A DNA stretch of 64,000 nt from Sphingomonas sp. RIT328 (GCF_000632225.1 NZ_JFYV01000004.1:43944-107943), one strand, 5' to 3'. Positions 26,910 to 37,215 are shown, numbered from the stretch's first letter. Notes: generated by a model not told the origin, from the sequence alone. Numbers and translations: made by a program.

Positions 26910-27571
26910 AGAAGGCCGACGTCTTCGAATTCTACCGGCGGCTGGGGGAGGCCAATCCGCATCCCGAGACCGAACTCGAATCGGGCAACGTCTTCCAGTT
27001 GCTCGTCGCGGTGGTGCTGTCGGCGCAGGCGACCGACGCCGGCGTCAACAAGGCGACGCGCGCCTTGTTCGCCGAGGTCGGGACGCCCGAACAGATGGTC
27101 GCCCTCGGGCTCGACGCGCTCAAACAGCATATCCGCACGATCGGCCTGTTCAACACCAAGGCCAAGAACGTCATCGCTCTGTCCGAGGCGCTGGTCGCCG
27201 ACCATGACGGTATGGTGCCCGCCGACCGCGCCGCGCTCGAGGCGCTGCCCGGCGTCGGTCGCAAGACCGCCAATGTCGTGATGAACGTCGCCTTCGGCGC
27301 GGAGACCTTCGCGGTCGACACGCATATCTTCCGCGTCGGCAACCGTACCGGCCTCGCTCGCGGCAAGACGCCGCTCGCGGTCGAGCGCAAGCTCGACGCG
27401 GCGACGCCGCAGCCGTTCCGCCTGCACGCGCATCACTGGCTGATCCTGCACGGCCGCTACGTCTGCAAGGCGCGCCGGCCCGAATGCTGGCGCTGCATCG
27501 TCGCCGACCTCTGCGCCTTCAAACCCAAGACGCCGCCGCCGAAGACCGCCGCATCTCCGCCACCGGCATAA
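26906..27571 (+). CDS. nth: endonuclease III
   Basis: DNA glycosylase/AP lyase for oxidised pyrimidines, 221 aa from the GTG at 26906. The helix-hairpin-helix is LPGVGRKTANVV, with catalytic Lys120, and Asp138 lies in AVDTHIFRVGNRTG. The iron-sulfur cluster ligands are Cys187, Cys194, Cys197 and Cys203. All of these fall at the same residue numbers as in E. coli Nth, which supports the GTG start. The start overlaps dapB. The Pro/Lys-rich C-terminal tail (KTPPPKTAASPPPA) is extra. Confidence 0.96.
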   Translation: MKKADVFEFYRRLGEANPHPETELESGNVFQLLVAVVLSAQATDAGVNKATRALFAEVGTPEQMVALGLDALKQHIRTIGLFNTKAKNVIALSEALVADHDGMVPADRAALEALPGVGRKTANVVMNVAFGAETFAVDTHIFRVGNRTGLARGKTPLAVERKLDAATPQPFRLHAHHWLILHGRYVCKARRPECWRCIVADLCAFKPKTPPPKTAASPPPA

Positions 27572-27617
27572 AGCCACTGGCGCCGCGCCTTCGGCTTTGC
27601 TAGGCGCAGCCAACCAG

Positions 27618-27694
<77 letters not shown>

Positions 27695-27879
27695 CCCATT
27701 CGTCCTGTCCCATTTGCCGGTCACCACCGGTCAAGCCGTCCGTCGCATACGGGGCCGCCTGCGATTCAGCGGCGGCGGAGGTGTCCTGCGTCACGACAAA
27801 AACGTCACCCTTCAATACCAAAAACTAAACCTTTGTGGTCACTGGCTATTTCGAGGGCCGGCGAGGCCAGGTGACGGGG

Positions 27880-28989
27880 ATGGTTACGATGACGGCGGGG
27901 CCAGGACGCGAGACGCGTATCGATATCTTGCGCGGGCTGGCGATGGTGGTGATCGCGATCAACCACATCACCGTCGCCTTCCAGATCTATCATCTCGACG
28001 GTCGCGGCGTACCGACGCCGTCGTCCTTCGGCTATTCGTCGTCCGCGTCGATCTTCGTGATCATGTCGGGCTACATGGTCGGCATGGTCTATCAGCGAAA
28101 GGCCAATCCGACCGCGGCGGTGTTGCGGCGGGCGGCACGGCTCTACGTCTACGACGGGCTGCTGCTGCTCGCGGTGACGCCGGTCCTGGCGATGATGCCG
28201 GCCTGGGAGGCGACGGCCTGGAGCGCCGACTTCCTCCATCGCAGCCCCACCGAAGGGCTGCTGCTGTTCCTCGCGCTGCTGCGCGCGCCGACACTGCTCG
28301 ACGTGTTGCAACTCTATGTGATCTTCATGCTGGTCACGCCGGTGGCGCTGTGGCTCCACCGGCGCAGCGCGACGCTGTTGGTGGGCGTGTCGGTCGGCCT
28401 GTGGCTGGCATCGCAGCTCGCGACCCTGACCGGGCTGCTCGATCCTGCGGTGGTCGAGTGGAAGTTCAACCCGGCGGCGTGGCAGATCTTCTTCTTCGTG
28501 CCGATGCTTCTCGGGACGCGTCGCGCGCATGAGCGGGTCTTCGCCTATCTGGAAGCGCATCGCCAGACGACGATCCTGCTGGCGGTGACCGTCGGTGCCT
28601 TCGCGGCCGCCAAGCTTCTCCATATCGAGCGGCATATTCCCAATTCCGGGCTGCTGACGTCGAAGGGCAATCTCGGCCTGCTGCGGCTGATCCATGCGCC
28701 GATCATCATCGCCTTCTATTGCGGCCTGCTGTCCTGGCGGCGCGATCTGGTGGCATCGGCGCCGATGCGGGCGCTCGCCTGCATCGGCCGGCAGACGCTC
28801 TATTGCTATATGGCGACGGTGTGGATCACCTATGTGCTCGCCGCGCTATGGTATCGTGCGGGCGGGGGTTATGCGACCTATCTCGGCGCGGTGATGCTGG
28901 CGGTGCTGCTGACGGCGGCCGTCGCCGTGGTGTTCGATGCGCGTGCGCGGCGGACGACGGCGCACCGGAAGCTGGCGATCACCGCGTAG
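27880..28989 (+). CDS. OpgC-like multi-spanning membrane protein
   Basis: A polytopic inner-membrane protein of about 369 aa matching the OpgC family, which is related to membrane acyltransferases. The N-terminus has the family pattern RIDILRGLAMVVIAINHI, with a conserved His, then SIFVIMSGYMVGMVY. About ten hydrophobic helices follow. In E. coli OpgC succinylates periplasmic glucans, but no opgG or opgH is nearby, so the substrate is unknown. The ATG at 27880 (MVTMTAGPGRETRIDILRG) is preferred over an ATG 45 nt earlier. The C-terminus overlaps the convergent next gene by 11 nt. Confidence 0.8.
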   Translation: MVTMTAGPGRETRIDILRGLAMVVIAINHITVAFQIYHLDGRGVPTPSSFGYSSSASIFVIMSGYMVGMVYQRKANPTAAVLRRAARLYVYDGLLLLAVTPVLAMMPAWEATAWSADFLHRSPTEGLLLFLALLRAPTLLDVLQLYVIFMLVTPVALWLHRRSATLLVGVSVGLWLASQLATLTGLLDPAVVEWKFNPAAWQIFFFVPMLLGTRRAHERVFAYLEAHRQTTILLAVTVGAFAAAKLLHIERHIPNSGLLTSKGNLGLLRLIHAPIIIAFYCGLLSWRRDLVASAPMRALACIGRQTLYCYMATVWITYVLAALWYRAGGGYATYLGAVMLAVLLTAAVAVVFDARARRTTAHRKLAITA

Positions 28990-29449
28990 CGGGCACGTCG
29001 CCGGCATTCCGATCGGCGCCGAGCAGCGAAGCGATCGCGGCCTGTTCGACGCGCAGATGGTCGAGCAACTGTTCGGTGATCGTCATCATGTCGCGCCGAT
29101 AGGCGGCCCAGTCGGCGGCGAGGTCGGCATGCTGCCAGCGGCTGACATAGGCGGCGAAGCTGTCGCCCATCAGCACGCATTCGCATTTGAGCAGCCGCGC
29201 CGTCGCGCAGCGCCTGCCATGCCCTTCGGCGATGACCGGATCGAACACCCGGCCGTGCTTGAACCGCTGATAGTCGCCGAGCAGCGCGACGATGCGCGCC
29301 CGGTCGCGGATCAGCGTCGCCGCCGCGGCGCGCCTGTCGGCGATCACCAGCGCCCGCGCGTCGCGAAGGAGGGTCGTCGCCTCTGCGACGAAGCGATCGG
29401 CCGCGATCCCGACCGCGGCGATGTCAGACGGGCATAAGTCAATGTCCAT
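28979..29449 (-). CDS. hypothetical helical protein
   Basis: A 156-aa cytoplasmic protein without signal or membrane segment, predicted almost wholly helical from its composition. The C-terminal helix MTITEQLLDHLRVEQAAIAS and the earlier FKHGRVFDPV stretch faintly recall hemerythrin-like HHE proteins, but the full set of His/Glu ligands is not evident, so I do not assign it. It lies between the OpgC-like gene (convergent, 11-nt overlap) and the Flp pilin gene. Confidence 0.55.
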   Translation of the reverse strand: MDIDLCPSDIAAVGIAADRFVAEATTLLRDARALVIADRRAAAATLIRDRARIVALLGDYQRFKHGRVFDPVIAEGHGRRCATARLLKCECVLMGDSFAAYVSRWQHADLAADWAAYRRDMMTITEQLLDHLRVEQAAIASLLGADRNAGDVPATR

Positions 29450-29516
29450 ATCGGACTATTGCGGCATCATCTGTTAACGGAAGCACCTTGATCGAAGGCA
29501 GCGTGTCGCCTTTGCT

Positions 29517-29687
29517 CTAGGTCGCCTTCATGTTGGATGAGACGTTCTGGAACGTCGTCTTGAGCTTGTTGCCGAGGCCCTGCATCGCGGCGATCGCTGC
29601 GACCGCGATAAGTGCGGCGATCAGCCCATATTCGATGGCGGTGGCGGCCTTGCGGTCGCGGACGAGCGAATGAAGGATATGACGCAT
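29517..29687 (-). CDS. Flp family type IVb pilin
   Basis: A 56-aa pilin precursor. A basic leader (MRHILHSLVRDRK) precedes AATAIEYGLIAALIAVAAIAAMQGLG, which has the Glu-Tyr pair and hydrophobic helix typical of Flp/Fap pilins cut by a TadV-type prepilin peptidase. The C-terminus is short and polar (TTFQNVSSNMKAT). The ATG at 29687 is preferred; an ATG two codons earlier (29693) is also possible. No tad assembly genes are within 20 kb, so this is an orphan pilin that would need machinery from elsewhere. Confidence 0.88.
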   Translation of the reverse strand: MRHILHSLVRDRKAATAIEYGLIAALIAVAAIAAMQGLGNKLKTTFQNVSSNMKAT

Positions 29688-29777
29688 GATCATCCGCTCA
29701 ACCACGCGAAGGTGAAGAAAGCGTAGCGCCCGCCGCGGCGGCGGCCTAGACCTGCGCGAGCCATGCAGGGGAGAGCG

Positions 29778-30560
29778 ATGACCTACCAGCATATCCTCGC
29801 CGAGGCGCGCGGCGACGTCCGCGTGCTGACGCTCAACCGGCCCGAGCGGCTCAACGCCGCACCGCCCGCGCTGTTCGACGAGCTGCGCGACGCACTCGAC
29901 CGGCTCGACGGCGCCCGCGCGGTGCTGATCACCGGGGCAGGGCGCGCCTTCTGTTCGGGCGCGGACGTGGCCGGCGGCGCGCTCGACGGCGACGATCCCG
30001 GCACGGCGACGCATGCGGCGCTCACCGATCATTACAATCCGACATTGGTCGCGATCGCCGATTGCCCGGTGCCGGTGGTCAGCGCGGTGCGCGGCCCCGC
30101 CGCCGGCATCGGCTGCAGCCTCGCGCTCGCCGCCGATCTCTGCATCGCCAGCGACACCGCCTATTTCCTGCAGGCGTTCGTCAATATCGGGCTGGTGCCG
30201 GACGGCGGCGCGACCTGGATGCTGCCGCGGCTGATCGGCCGCGCCCGCGCCACCGCGATGATGCTGCTCGGCGAGCGCGTCCCCGCCGCCACCGCGCGCG
30301 ACTGGGGGATGATCCACGACGTCGTCGCCGACGATGCGCTCGATGCGGCGGCGCTGGCGCTGGCGACGCGGCTCGCCGCCGGGCCGACGGTGGCGCTCGG
30401 GCTGATGCGCCGCGCGATCGGCCGGGCGCTCGACGGCGACTATGCCGGCGCGCTCGCCGCCGAGGCGGAGGCGCAGCGGACCGCGCGCGGCACGGCGGAT
30501 TCGCGCGAGGGCGGAGCGGCCTTCCTCGCCAAGCGCACACCCGTCTTCACCGGCCGCTGA
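29778..30560 (+). CDS. enoyl-CoA hydratase/isomerase (PaaG-like)
   Basis: Crotonase-fold enzyme of 260 aa. The oxyanion hole is formed by the AFCSGAD and GPAAGIGCSLALAAD segments. Asp142 in LVPDGGATW replaces the second Glu of true hydratases, as in the PaaG epoxide isomerase group and its relatives. The start is ATG at 29778, behind GGGGAGAG. No other phenylacetate genes are present, so the substrate is left open: either a fatty acyl-CoA or a ring-opened aromatic CoA. It is followed by the efflux operon after an 81-nt gap. Confidence 0.85.
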   Translation: MTYQHILAEARGDVRVLTLNRPERLNAAPPALFDELRDALDRLDGARAVLITGAGRAFCSGADVAGGALDGDDPGTATHAALTDHYNPTLVAIADCPVPVVSAVRGPAAGIGCSLALAADLCIASDTAYFLQAFVNIGLVPDGGATWMLPRLIGRARATAMMLLGERVPAATARDWGMIHDVVADDALDAAALALATRLAAGPTVALGLMRRAIGRALDGDYAGALAAEAEAQRTARGTADSREGGAAFLAKRTPVFTGR

Positions 30561-30641
30561 GCCGCGGCGGCGCGCGGATGCGACACATATTGCGACATAA
30601 AAAGGCTGGACGCGCCGGTGTGTCGGCCACACGATACGGCC

Positions 30642-32144
30642 ATGGTCCGCGCCTCCGCTCTGTTGCTCGTCCCCGTCGCGCTCGCCGGATGCACCGTCGG
30701 CCCTGACTATCACCCGCAAAGCGCCGCCGCGCTCGGCGTGCCCGACGGCTATTCGGTACCGGCGCAGCAGACCGCCGAGGACCTGACCCGCTGGTGGGCG
30801 AATTTCGACGATCCGGTGCTCGGCCAGCTGGTCGAACAGGCGCGGCTCGCCAACACCGATATCGCGCAGGCGGTGGCGCGGCTGCGGCAGGCGCGCGAAT
30901 CGCTGGTGCAGAGCCGCGCGTCGCTGCTGCCGACGCTGTCAGGTTCGGCAGGCTATCAGCGCAACGAGAACCTGCGCGGCGGCGGACGCTCGTTCACCTT
31001 GCCCGACGGCACCGTCGTCGACACCGGCGGCGGCGGCACCAACAGCTTCTCCGCCGGCCTGTCGGCGAGCTACCAGCTCGGCCTGTTCGGCGAGGTGCGC
31101 CGCACGGTCGAGGCGACGCAGGCGCAATATGCCGCGACCGGCTTCGATTATGCGACGACGCTGCTGACCGTCGAGAGCGAGGTGGCGACCAATTACGTGC
31201 TCGCCCGCGCCTATCAGGCGCAGCTCGCCAATGCCCGCGCCAATCTCGCGATCCAGGACGACAATCTCGAGATCGCCGGCTTCCGCGTCCAGGCCGGGCT
31301 GGTTTCCTCGGTCGATGCCGAACAGGCGCGGGCGCAGCGCGCGCAGACCGCCGCGACCGTGCCGCAGATCGAACAGCAATATGCCGCCGCGGTCGCGCGG
31401 ATCGGCGTACTGACCGGTCAGGCGCCCGGCGCGCTGCGCAGCCGGCTCGCCGCCGCGCGGCCGATCCCGCGCGGCCCGGCGACGGTCGGCGTCGGCATCC
31501 CCGCCGACGCATTGCGCCGCCGCCCCGACGTACGCGCCGCCGAACGCGCGCTCGCCGCCGCGACCGCGCAGATCGGCGTCGCCAAGGCGCAGCTCTATCC
31601 GGCGCTGGCGATCAGCGGCAACGTCAACTCCAACGCGACCGGGCTCGGCAGCCTTGGCAATGCGATCACCGGCAGCCTGTTCGCCGGGCTGACCCAGGCG
31701 ATCTTCAACGGCGGCCGATTGCGCAGCCAGGTGCGATCGAACGAGGCGGCGGCGGATGCGGCCTTCGCCGCCTATCGCGGCACGATCCTCACCGCGCTCG
31801 AGGATATCGAGAATGCGATCGTCGCGCTCGATTCGGCGCGCCAGCGCGAGACGCAATTCGGCATCGCTTATGATGCGAGCAACGCCGCGGCGATCCTCGC
31901 GCGCAGCCAGTATCGCAGCGGCCTCACCGATTTCACCACGCTCAACCAGCAGGAGGCGACGCTGCTCTCCGCGCAGAACGGCCTGACCCAGGCGCGCTCG
32001 GACCAGGCGACCGCGCTCGTCGCGCTGTACAACGCGCTCGGCGGCGGCTGGGACCCGAGCGTCACGCCTGAGGCGCCCGCCCGCGCCGCCCGCAACCCGG
32101 CGGCGCAACCGCCTGCTCGAACCGCTCCAGAAGAGACCCGCTGA
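30642..32144 (+). CDS. outer-membrane efflux lipoprotein, NodT family
   Basis: TolC-like outer-membrane channel of 500 aa. The lipoprotein signal ends in LAGC, with Cys17 as the lipidation site. Two outer-membrane efflux protein repeats follow, visible as paired helical stretches (TDIAQAVARLRQARESLVQSR, VDAEQARAQRAQTAATVPQI, LRRRPDVRAAERALAAATAQ) and strands such as SAGLSASYQLGLFG. The stop overlaps the ATG of the adaptor gene by one base. With the adaptor, ATPase and permease downstream it forms a complete tripartite exporter. The ATG at 30642 gives a proper lipoprotein N-terminus. Confidence 0.93.
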   Translation: MVRASALLLVPVALAGCTVGPDYHPQSAAALGVPDGYSVPAQQTAEDLTRWWANFDDPVLGQLVEQARLANTDIAQAVARLRQARESLVQSRASLLPTLSGSAGYQRNENLRGGGRSFTLPDGTVVDTGGGGTNSFSAGLSASYQLGLFGEVRRTVEATQAQYAATGFDYATTLLTVESEVATNYVLARAYQAQLANARANLAIQDDNLEIAGFRVQAGLVSSVDAEQARAQRAQTAATVPQIEQQYAAAVARIGVLTGQAPGALRSRLAAARPIPRGPATVGVGIPADALRRRPDVRAAERALAAATAQIGVAKAQLYPALAISGNVNSNATGLGSLGNAITGSLFAGLTQAIFNGGRLRSQVRSNEAAADAAFAAYRGTILTALEDIENAIVALDSARQRETQFGIAYDASNAAAILARSQYRSGLTDFTTLNQQEATLLSAQNGLTQARSDQATALVALYNALGGGWDPSVTPEAPARAARNPAAQPPARTAPEETR

Positions 32145-33523
32145 TGGCCGAACCGATCGACGATTTTCTCGGCGTGAAGCCGGTGCCGGTGTGGCGGCGC
32201 TATCTCAAATGGGTGTTCGTCGCGCTCGGCGTCGTGCTGCTCGCGCTGCTGCTCAAGAGCTGTTTCGGCGCCAAGGCGGAGGCGGGCTATGCGACGCAGG
32301 CGGCGACGCGCGGCAATCTCACCGTCACCGTCTCGGCGACCGGCAAGCTCGCGCCGACCAATCAGGTGACGGTCGGCTCGCAGCTGTCGGGCCTCGTCAC
32401 CAAGGTGGTGGTCGACGTCAACGACCGCGTCAGCGCCGGCCAGCCGCTCGCGCTGATCGATCCGCAGCAGATCGACGACCAGATCCGCCAGCAGCAGGCG
32501 CAGATCGCCGCCAACCAGGCGCAGGTCAATCAGGCGCAGGCAACCGTCGCCGAAAGCCGCGCGCAGCTCGCCCGGCTGGAGGAGGTCTACAAGCTGTCCA
32601 ACGGCCGCGTCCCCTCGGGCACCGAATTGCAGACCGGCCGCGCCGATTATCAGCGCAGCGTCGCCGCGCTGAAGGTCGCGCAGGCGAACGTCGCCGCGGC
32701 GCAGGCGGCACTGGCGCAGAACCAGACGCAGCGCGCCCGCGCGGTGATCCGCTCGCCGGTCAACGGCGTCGTGCTCGCGCGCCAGATCGATCCCGGCGCC
32801 ACGGTCGCCGCCTCGTTCAACACGCCGACCCTGTTCGTCATCGCCGAGGATCTCAGCAAGATGAAGCTCGAGGTGGCGATCGACGAGGCCGATGTCGGCG
32901 AGGTCAAGGTCGGGCAGAAGGCGAACTTCACCGTCGACGCCTTTCCGGGCCGCACCTTCCCGGCGACGATCACGCGCGTCGATCTCGGCTCCAACCTGAC
33001 CGTCAGTTCGGCGAGCTCGACCTCGACGACGACCACCACCAGCTCGACCAGCGGGCAGGTGGTGAGCTATGCCGCCGACCTCACCGTCGCCAATCCCTCG
33101 CTGCAGCTGCGCCCCGGCATGACCGCGACCGCGGACATCGTCACCTCCGACAAGCAGAACGTGCTGCTCGTCCCCAATGCGGCGCTGCGCTTCAAGCCTG
33201 CGGCGGGCGGCACGGCGGGCGGGTCGAGCGGCGGCATTGCCGGCTCGCTCACCTTCCGCCCGCGCCGCGATCGCCCGGAGCGTACCGCGACGCTGGCGCG
33301 CGGCGCGTCGCAGACGGTGTACGTCAAGGGCGCGGACGGCAAGCCGCAGGCGGTGCAGGTGACCACCGGCGATACCAACGGCACGATGACCGAGGTGCTC
33401 GGCGGCGACCTCAAGCCCGATCAGCAGGTGATCACCGGCCAGCTGTCGAGCGGCAACGATGCCGGCGGCGGCGCGAAGCGCGGCGGCGGCCAGCGGCGTC
33501 AGGGTGGCGGCGGTGGACAGTAA
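32144..33523 (+). CDS. MacA-like periplasmic adaptor (HlyD/RND family)
   Basis: Membrane fusion protein of 459 aa. An N-terminal TM anchor (LKWVFVALGVVLLALLLKS) is followed by a lipoyl-like half-motif (GNLTVTVSATGKLAPTNQV), a long coiled-coil hairpin (residues about 105-190, QQQAQIAANQAQVNQAQ) and a beta-barrel domain (VGQKANFTVDAFPG). The C-terminal tail is unusually rich in Gly, Gln and Arg. A low-complexity Ser/Thr run at about residue 290 (SASSTSTTTTTSSTS) is notable. It connects the inner-membrane ABC permease to the NodT channel. Confidence 0.92.
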   Translation: MAEPIDDFLGVKPVPVWRRYLKWVFVALGVVLLALLLKSCFGAKAEAGYATQAATRGNLTVTVSATGKLAPTNQVTVGSQLSGLVTKVVVDVNDRVSAGQPLALIDPQQIDDQIRQQQAQIAANQAQVNQAQATVAESRAQLARLEEVYKLSNGRVPSGTELQTGRADYQRSVAALKVAQANVAAAQAALAQNQTQRARAVIRSPVNGVVLARQIDPGATVAASFNTPTLFVIAEDLSKMKLEVAIDEADVGEVKVGQKANFTVDAFPGRTFPATITRVDLGSNLTVSSASSTSTTTTTSSTSGQVVSYAADLTVANPSLQLRPGMTATADIVTSDKQNVLLVPNAALRFKPAAGGTAGGSSGGIAGSLTFRPRRDRPERTATLARGASQTVYVKGADGKPQAVQVTTGDTNGTMTEVLGGDLKPDQQVITGQLSSGNDAGGGAKRGGGQRRQGGGGGQ

Positions 33524-33606
33524 GCGGCCCGCCGTGTCGTCCTCGCGCAGGCGAGCGGCGAGCGACGCAAGTCGTCCGGCTCCTGCGCAGCGCGGGCGCG
33601 TCTGGC

Positions 33607-33630
33607 TCCCCGCCTGCGCGGGGATGACAG
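33607..33630. repeat. 24-bp repeat, left copy (inverted relative to 35603-35626)
   Basis: The 24-nt sequence beginning TCCCCGCCTGCGCGGGGATG and ending ACAG is the exact reverse complement of 35603-35626. It contains its own small palindrome (CCCCGC/GCGGGG). The two copies bracket the ABC ATPase and permease genes. It lies in the 122-nt gap between the adaptor and ATPase genes. Confidence 0.85.
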
Positions 33631-33645
33631 GCGAGGGAAAAGCGC

Positions 33646-34361
<716 letters not shown>

Positions 34362-34365
<4 letters not shown>

Positions 34366-35567
34366 TCGGCACCACGCTCATCCTCGCGCTGCGCTCGATC
34401 CGGCGGCATCTGCTGCGCTCGTTCCTCACCATCCTCGGCATCGTCATCGGCGTCGGCGCGGTGGTGACGATGGTGACGCTGGGCAAGGCGACCACCGCGG
34501 CGGTGCAGCAGCAGATTTCCGCGCTGGGCAGCAACATCCTTCAGGTGCGGCCGGGGCAGGGCTTCGGGCGCGGTGGCGGTGGGCCGCCGCCGCCGCCGTT
34601 CAAGATCGCCGATGCCGATGCGATCGCGACGCAGATCGCCGGCATCACCGCGGTCGCGCCGCAGACCAGCTCGAGCGCCACCGCGATCTACGAAGGCGCC
34701 AATTGGTCGACGACGATCAACGGCACGACGCTGGCGTTCAACACCGTCCAGCCCTGGCCGCTCGCCTCCGGCCGCTACTGGACGCCGGGCGAGGAGGAGG
34801 CGGGCAAGGCGGTATGCCTAATCGGCAATACCGTGCGCCAGAATCTCTACCGCGGCGGCGATCCGATCGGCACGCGCATCCGCCTCGGCAACGTCAGCTG
34901 CGACGTGATCGGCGCGCTGACGACGCGCGGCCAGGGTGGCTTCGGCGATCAGGACGATGTCGTCGTCATGCCGATCAAGACCGTGCAGCGCCGCTTCGTC
35001 GGCAATGACGACGTGCGCGTGATGCTGGTCGGCGTCGACAGCGATTACCAGACGAGCGCGGTACAGGCCTCGATCACCGCGCTGCTGCGCGAGCGGCGGC
35101 ACCTGTCCGGCGGGCGTGACGACGATTTCAACATCTTCGACACCAAGCAGATTTCCGACACGCTCACCGGCACGACGACCCTGCTGACGCGGATCGTCGC
35201 GGCGGTGGCGGCGATCAGCCTGGTGGTCGGCGGGATCGGCATCATGAACATCATGCTCGTCTCCGTCACCGAACGGACGCGCGAGATCGGCATCCGCCTC
35301 GCGATCGGCGCGGTGGCGCGCGAGGTGCTGCTCCAATTCCTCGTCGAGGCGGTGGCCTTGTCCTGCCTCGGCGGGATCATCGGGCTGGTGATCGCGCAGG
35401 GCGCGATCCTCGCGCTGGTGCCGCTGATGCAGGTGCCGTGGACGTTCGATCCGCAGATCAACATCATCGCCTTCGCCATTTCGGCGGTGATCGGCGTGGT
35501 GTTCGGCTATTTCCCCGCCCGCCGCGCGGCCGCGCTCAACCCGATCGACGCACTGCGCCACGAATAG
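34362..35567 (+). CDS. MacB-type ABC transporter permease
   Basis: FtsX/MacB-like permease of 401 aa. TM1 is at about residues 17-40 (RSFLTILGIVIGVGAVVTMV). A MacB periplasmic core domain of about 225 residues follows, then three C-terminal TM helices (ISLVVGGIGIMNIMLVSVTER, LSCLGGIIGLVIAQGAIL, IIAFAISAVIGVVFGYFPA). The motif ERTREIGIRLAIGA and the ending NPIDALRHE are family signatures. A Gly/Pro run (RGGGGPPPPPF) sits in the periplasmic domain. It ends the exporter operon; a repeat copy follows. Confidence 0.94.
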
Positions 35568-35602
35568 GGGGGCGCTCTGAGGGGCGAGCCTTACCCTGCA
35601 CC

Positions 35603-35626
35603 CTGTCATCCCCGCGCAGGCGGGGA
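35603..35626. repeat. 24-bp repeat, right copy
   Basis: Exact inverted copy of 33607-33630, located 35 nt after the permease stop and before the convergent mocA-like gene. The GC palindrome followed by TGA on the far side could also act as a weak bidirectional terminator. Confidence 0.85.
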
Positions 35627-35646
35627 TGATGAGTTGGGATAAAGCT

Positions 35647-36276
35647 CTACCCCTCCGCCGCCACCCGTCGACCGACCCGCGTATACACCTCCGGCGCATG
35701 GACCAGCTCGCGCAACCGGGCGAGCTCCTCCGGCGTATCGACATCGATCAGCTCGGCGGGCGTCGTCACGACATGCTTGCCCGCCCGCACCATCGCGCGC
35801 GCACCGGCGTCGCCCTCCAGCGCGAGCAGCGCGTCGAAGCGGCCGGCGCCGAACACCGCGGGCGGCTTGGGCGCGCGGCCGTCGCTCGACGCGACGATCG
35901 CATCCGCGTCGTCGGCGGCATCGAGCAGCTGATAGATATGCGTCGCGGTCACCCGCGGCATGTCGGCGAGCGCGACGACGATGCCGCGCGCCTCGAGCGC
36001 GCGCGCGCGCTCCACGCCGAGCGCCAGCGACCGGCTCATCCCCATCGCGGGATCGTCGTTGCGGATCAGCGTGAAGCCATGCGCGGCATAATCGCATTGC
36101 GCGCGCCCGACGATCGCCACCCGTTCCCGGAACGGCATGTCCTCGAGCGCGATCGCGACGTGCAGGCCGAGCGGCCGGCCGAGGAACGGTTCGTCGAGCT
36201 TGCTGCCGACATCGCCCATCCGCTGCGACCGCCCGGCGGCGAGCAGCACCAGCACGCAATCCGCCGCCGCGATCAT
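35647..36276 (-). CDS. mocA: MocA-like molybdenum cofactor cytidylyltransferase
   Basis: NTP-transferase of 209 aa of the MobA/MocA fold. The nucleotide-binding loop is VLLAAGRSQRMG, the second motif is ALADMPRVTATHI, and PPAVFGAGRFDALLAL follows near residue 145. It is expected to add CMP to molybdopterin for the hydroxylases upstream. The ATG at 36276 overlaps the xdhC stop (ATGA). It is the last gene of the molybdenum hydroxylase cluster, which supports a cofactor role rather than a sugar nucleotidyltransferase. Confidence 0.85.
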   Translation of the reverse strand: MIAAADCVLVLLAAGRSQRMGDVGSKLDEPFLGRPLGLHVAIALEDMPFRERVAIVGRAQCDYAAHGFTLIRNDDPAMGMSRSLALGVERARALEARGIVVALADMPRVTATHIYQLLDAADDADAIVASSDGRAPKPPAVFGAGRFDALLALEGDAGARAMVRAGKHVVTTPAELIDVDTPEELARLRELVHAPEVYTRVGRRVAAEG

Positions 36277-37199
36277 GCGCGCTGGCCGTGGAACGCGCCG
36301 ACCATCGCCGCGGCGATCGACAGCGCGATCTCCGACGGGCCGATCGCGCCGATGTCGATGCCGACCGGCGCGTCGATCCGGTCGATCTGCGCCGCGCTCA
36401 GCCCCGCCGCGGCGAGCCGGTCGCGGCGCGCGGCATGGCTGCGGCGGCTGCCGAGCGCGCCGACATAGGGCGCGTCGCTGGCGAGCGCGGCGATCAGCGC
36501 GGGATCGTCGATCTTGATGTCGTGGCTGAGCGTCACCACCGCGGTCGCCGGACCGGGGCGCAGCGCCTCGATCGCCTCGTCGGGCCAGCGGTCGTCGAGC
36601 GTCACGCCGGGGAAACGCTCCTCGGTGAGGAAACGCGCGCGGGGATCGATCACCGTCGTGTCGATGCCGAGCGTGCGGGCGAGCGCGGCGAGCGCCTGGG
36701 CGATCTGCACCGCGCCGACGATCAGCAGCCGCCGTGCTGGATCGTAGCGGTTGGCGAACACCTCGCCGGTTTCGATGGGGCGCAAGTCGCTGTGCCCGGT
36801 GGTGAGATCGGTGGTGACGGTGAGCGCCTCGCCGCGTTCGCGCGCCTCGGCGATCCGGTCGAACAATTCGGGGTCGAAGCCCGCCGCCGAAACCGGCTGC
36901 ACCATCACCGCGATCTCGCCGCCGCAGGGCAGGCCGACCTCCCATGCCGCATCGTCGGCGACGCCGTAGCGCTTGAGCTGGAAGGGCGCGCCGGCGATCA
37001 CCTCGGCGGCGGTCTGTAGGATGTCGCTCTCGACGCAGCCGCCCGACACCGATCCTTCGAACCGTCCGTCGGCATGGACGAGCATATGGCTGCCGCGCGG
37101 CCGCGGCGCGCTGCCCCAGGTGGAGACCACCGTCGCGAGCGCGAGCGGTTCGCCCTGCCAATGGCGGGCGGCGGCGAGGACGGAATCGTTTTCGGCCAT
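36273..37199 (-). CDS. xdhC: XdhC/CoxI family maturation factor
   Basis: A protein of 308 aa with both halves of the family. The N-terminal XdhC/CoxI domain has ATVVSTWGSAPRPRGSHM and GSVSGGCVESDI, including the conserved Cys. The C-terminal Rossmann domain has LLIVGAVQIAQALAALARTLG and GALGSRRSHAARRDRL. XdhC binds and sulfurates the molybdenum cofactor before insertion into xanthine-dehydrogenase-type enzymes. It follows the second molybdopterin subunit gene after a 153-nt gap occupied by an inverted repeat, and overlaps mocA by 4 nt. Confidence 0.92.
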   Translation of the reverse strand: MAENDSVLAAARHWQGEPLALATVVSTWGSAPRPRGSHMLVHADGRFEGSVSGGCVESDILQTAAEVIAGAPFQLKRYGVADDAAWEVGLPCGGEIAVMVQPVSAAGFDPELFDRIAEARERGEALTVTTDLTTGHSDLRPIETGEVFANRYDPARRLLIVGAVQIAQALAALARTLGIDTTVIDPRARFLTEERFPGVTLDDRWPDEAIEALRPGPATAVVTLSHDIKIDDPALIAALASDAPYVGALGSRRSHAARRDRLAAAGLSAAQIDRIDAPVGIDIGAIGPSEIALSIAAAMVGAFHGQRA

Positions 37200-37215
37200 A
37201 GTCTATCCTTTGGTT

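Noticed and set aside
28979..29449. Hemerythrin-like assignment for the unknown helical protein
   Set aside because: Only two suggestive His-containing helices are visible; the remaining metal ligands cannot be placed, so no function is claimed.
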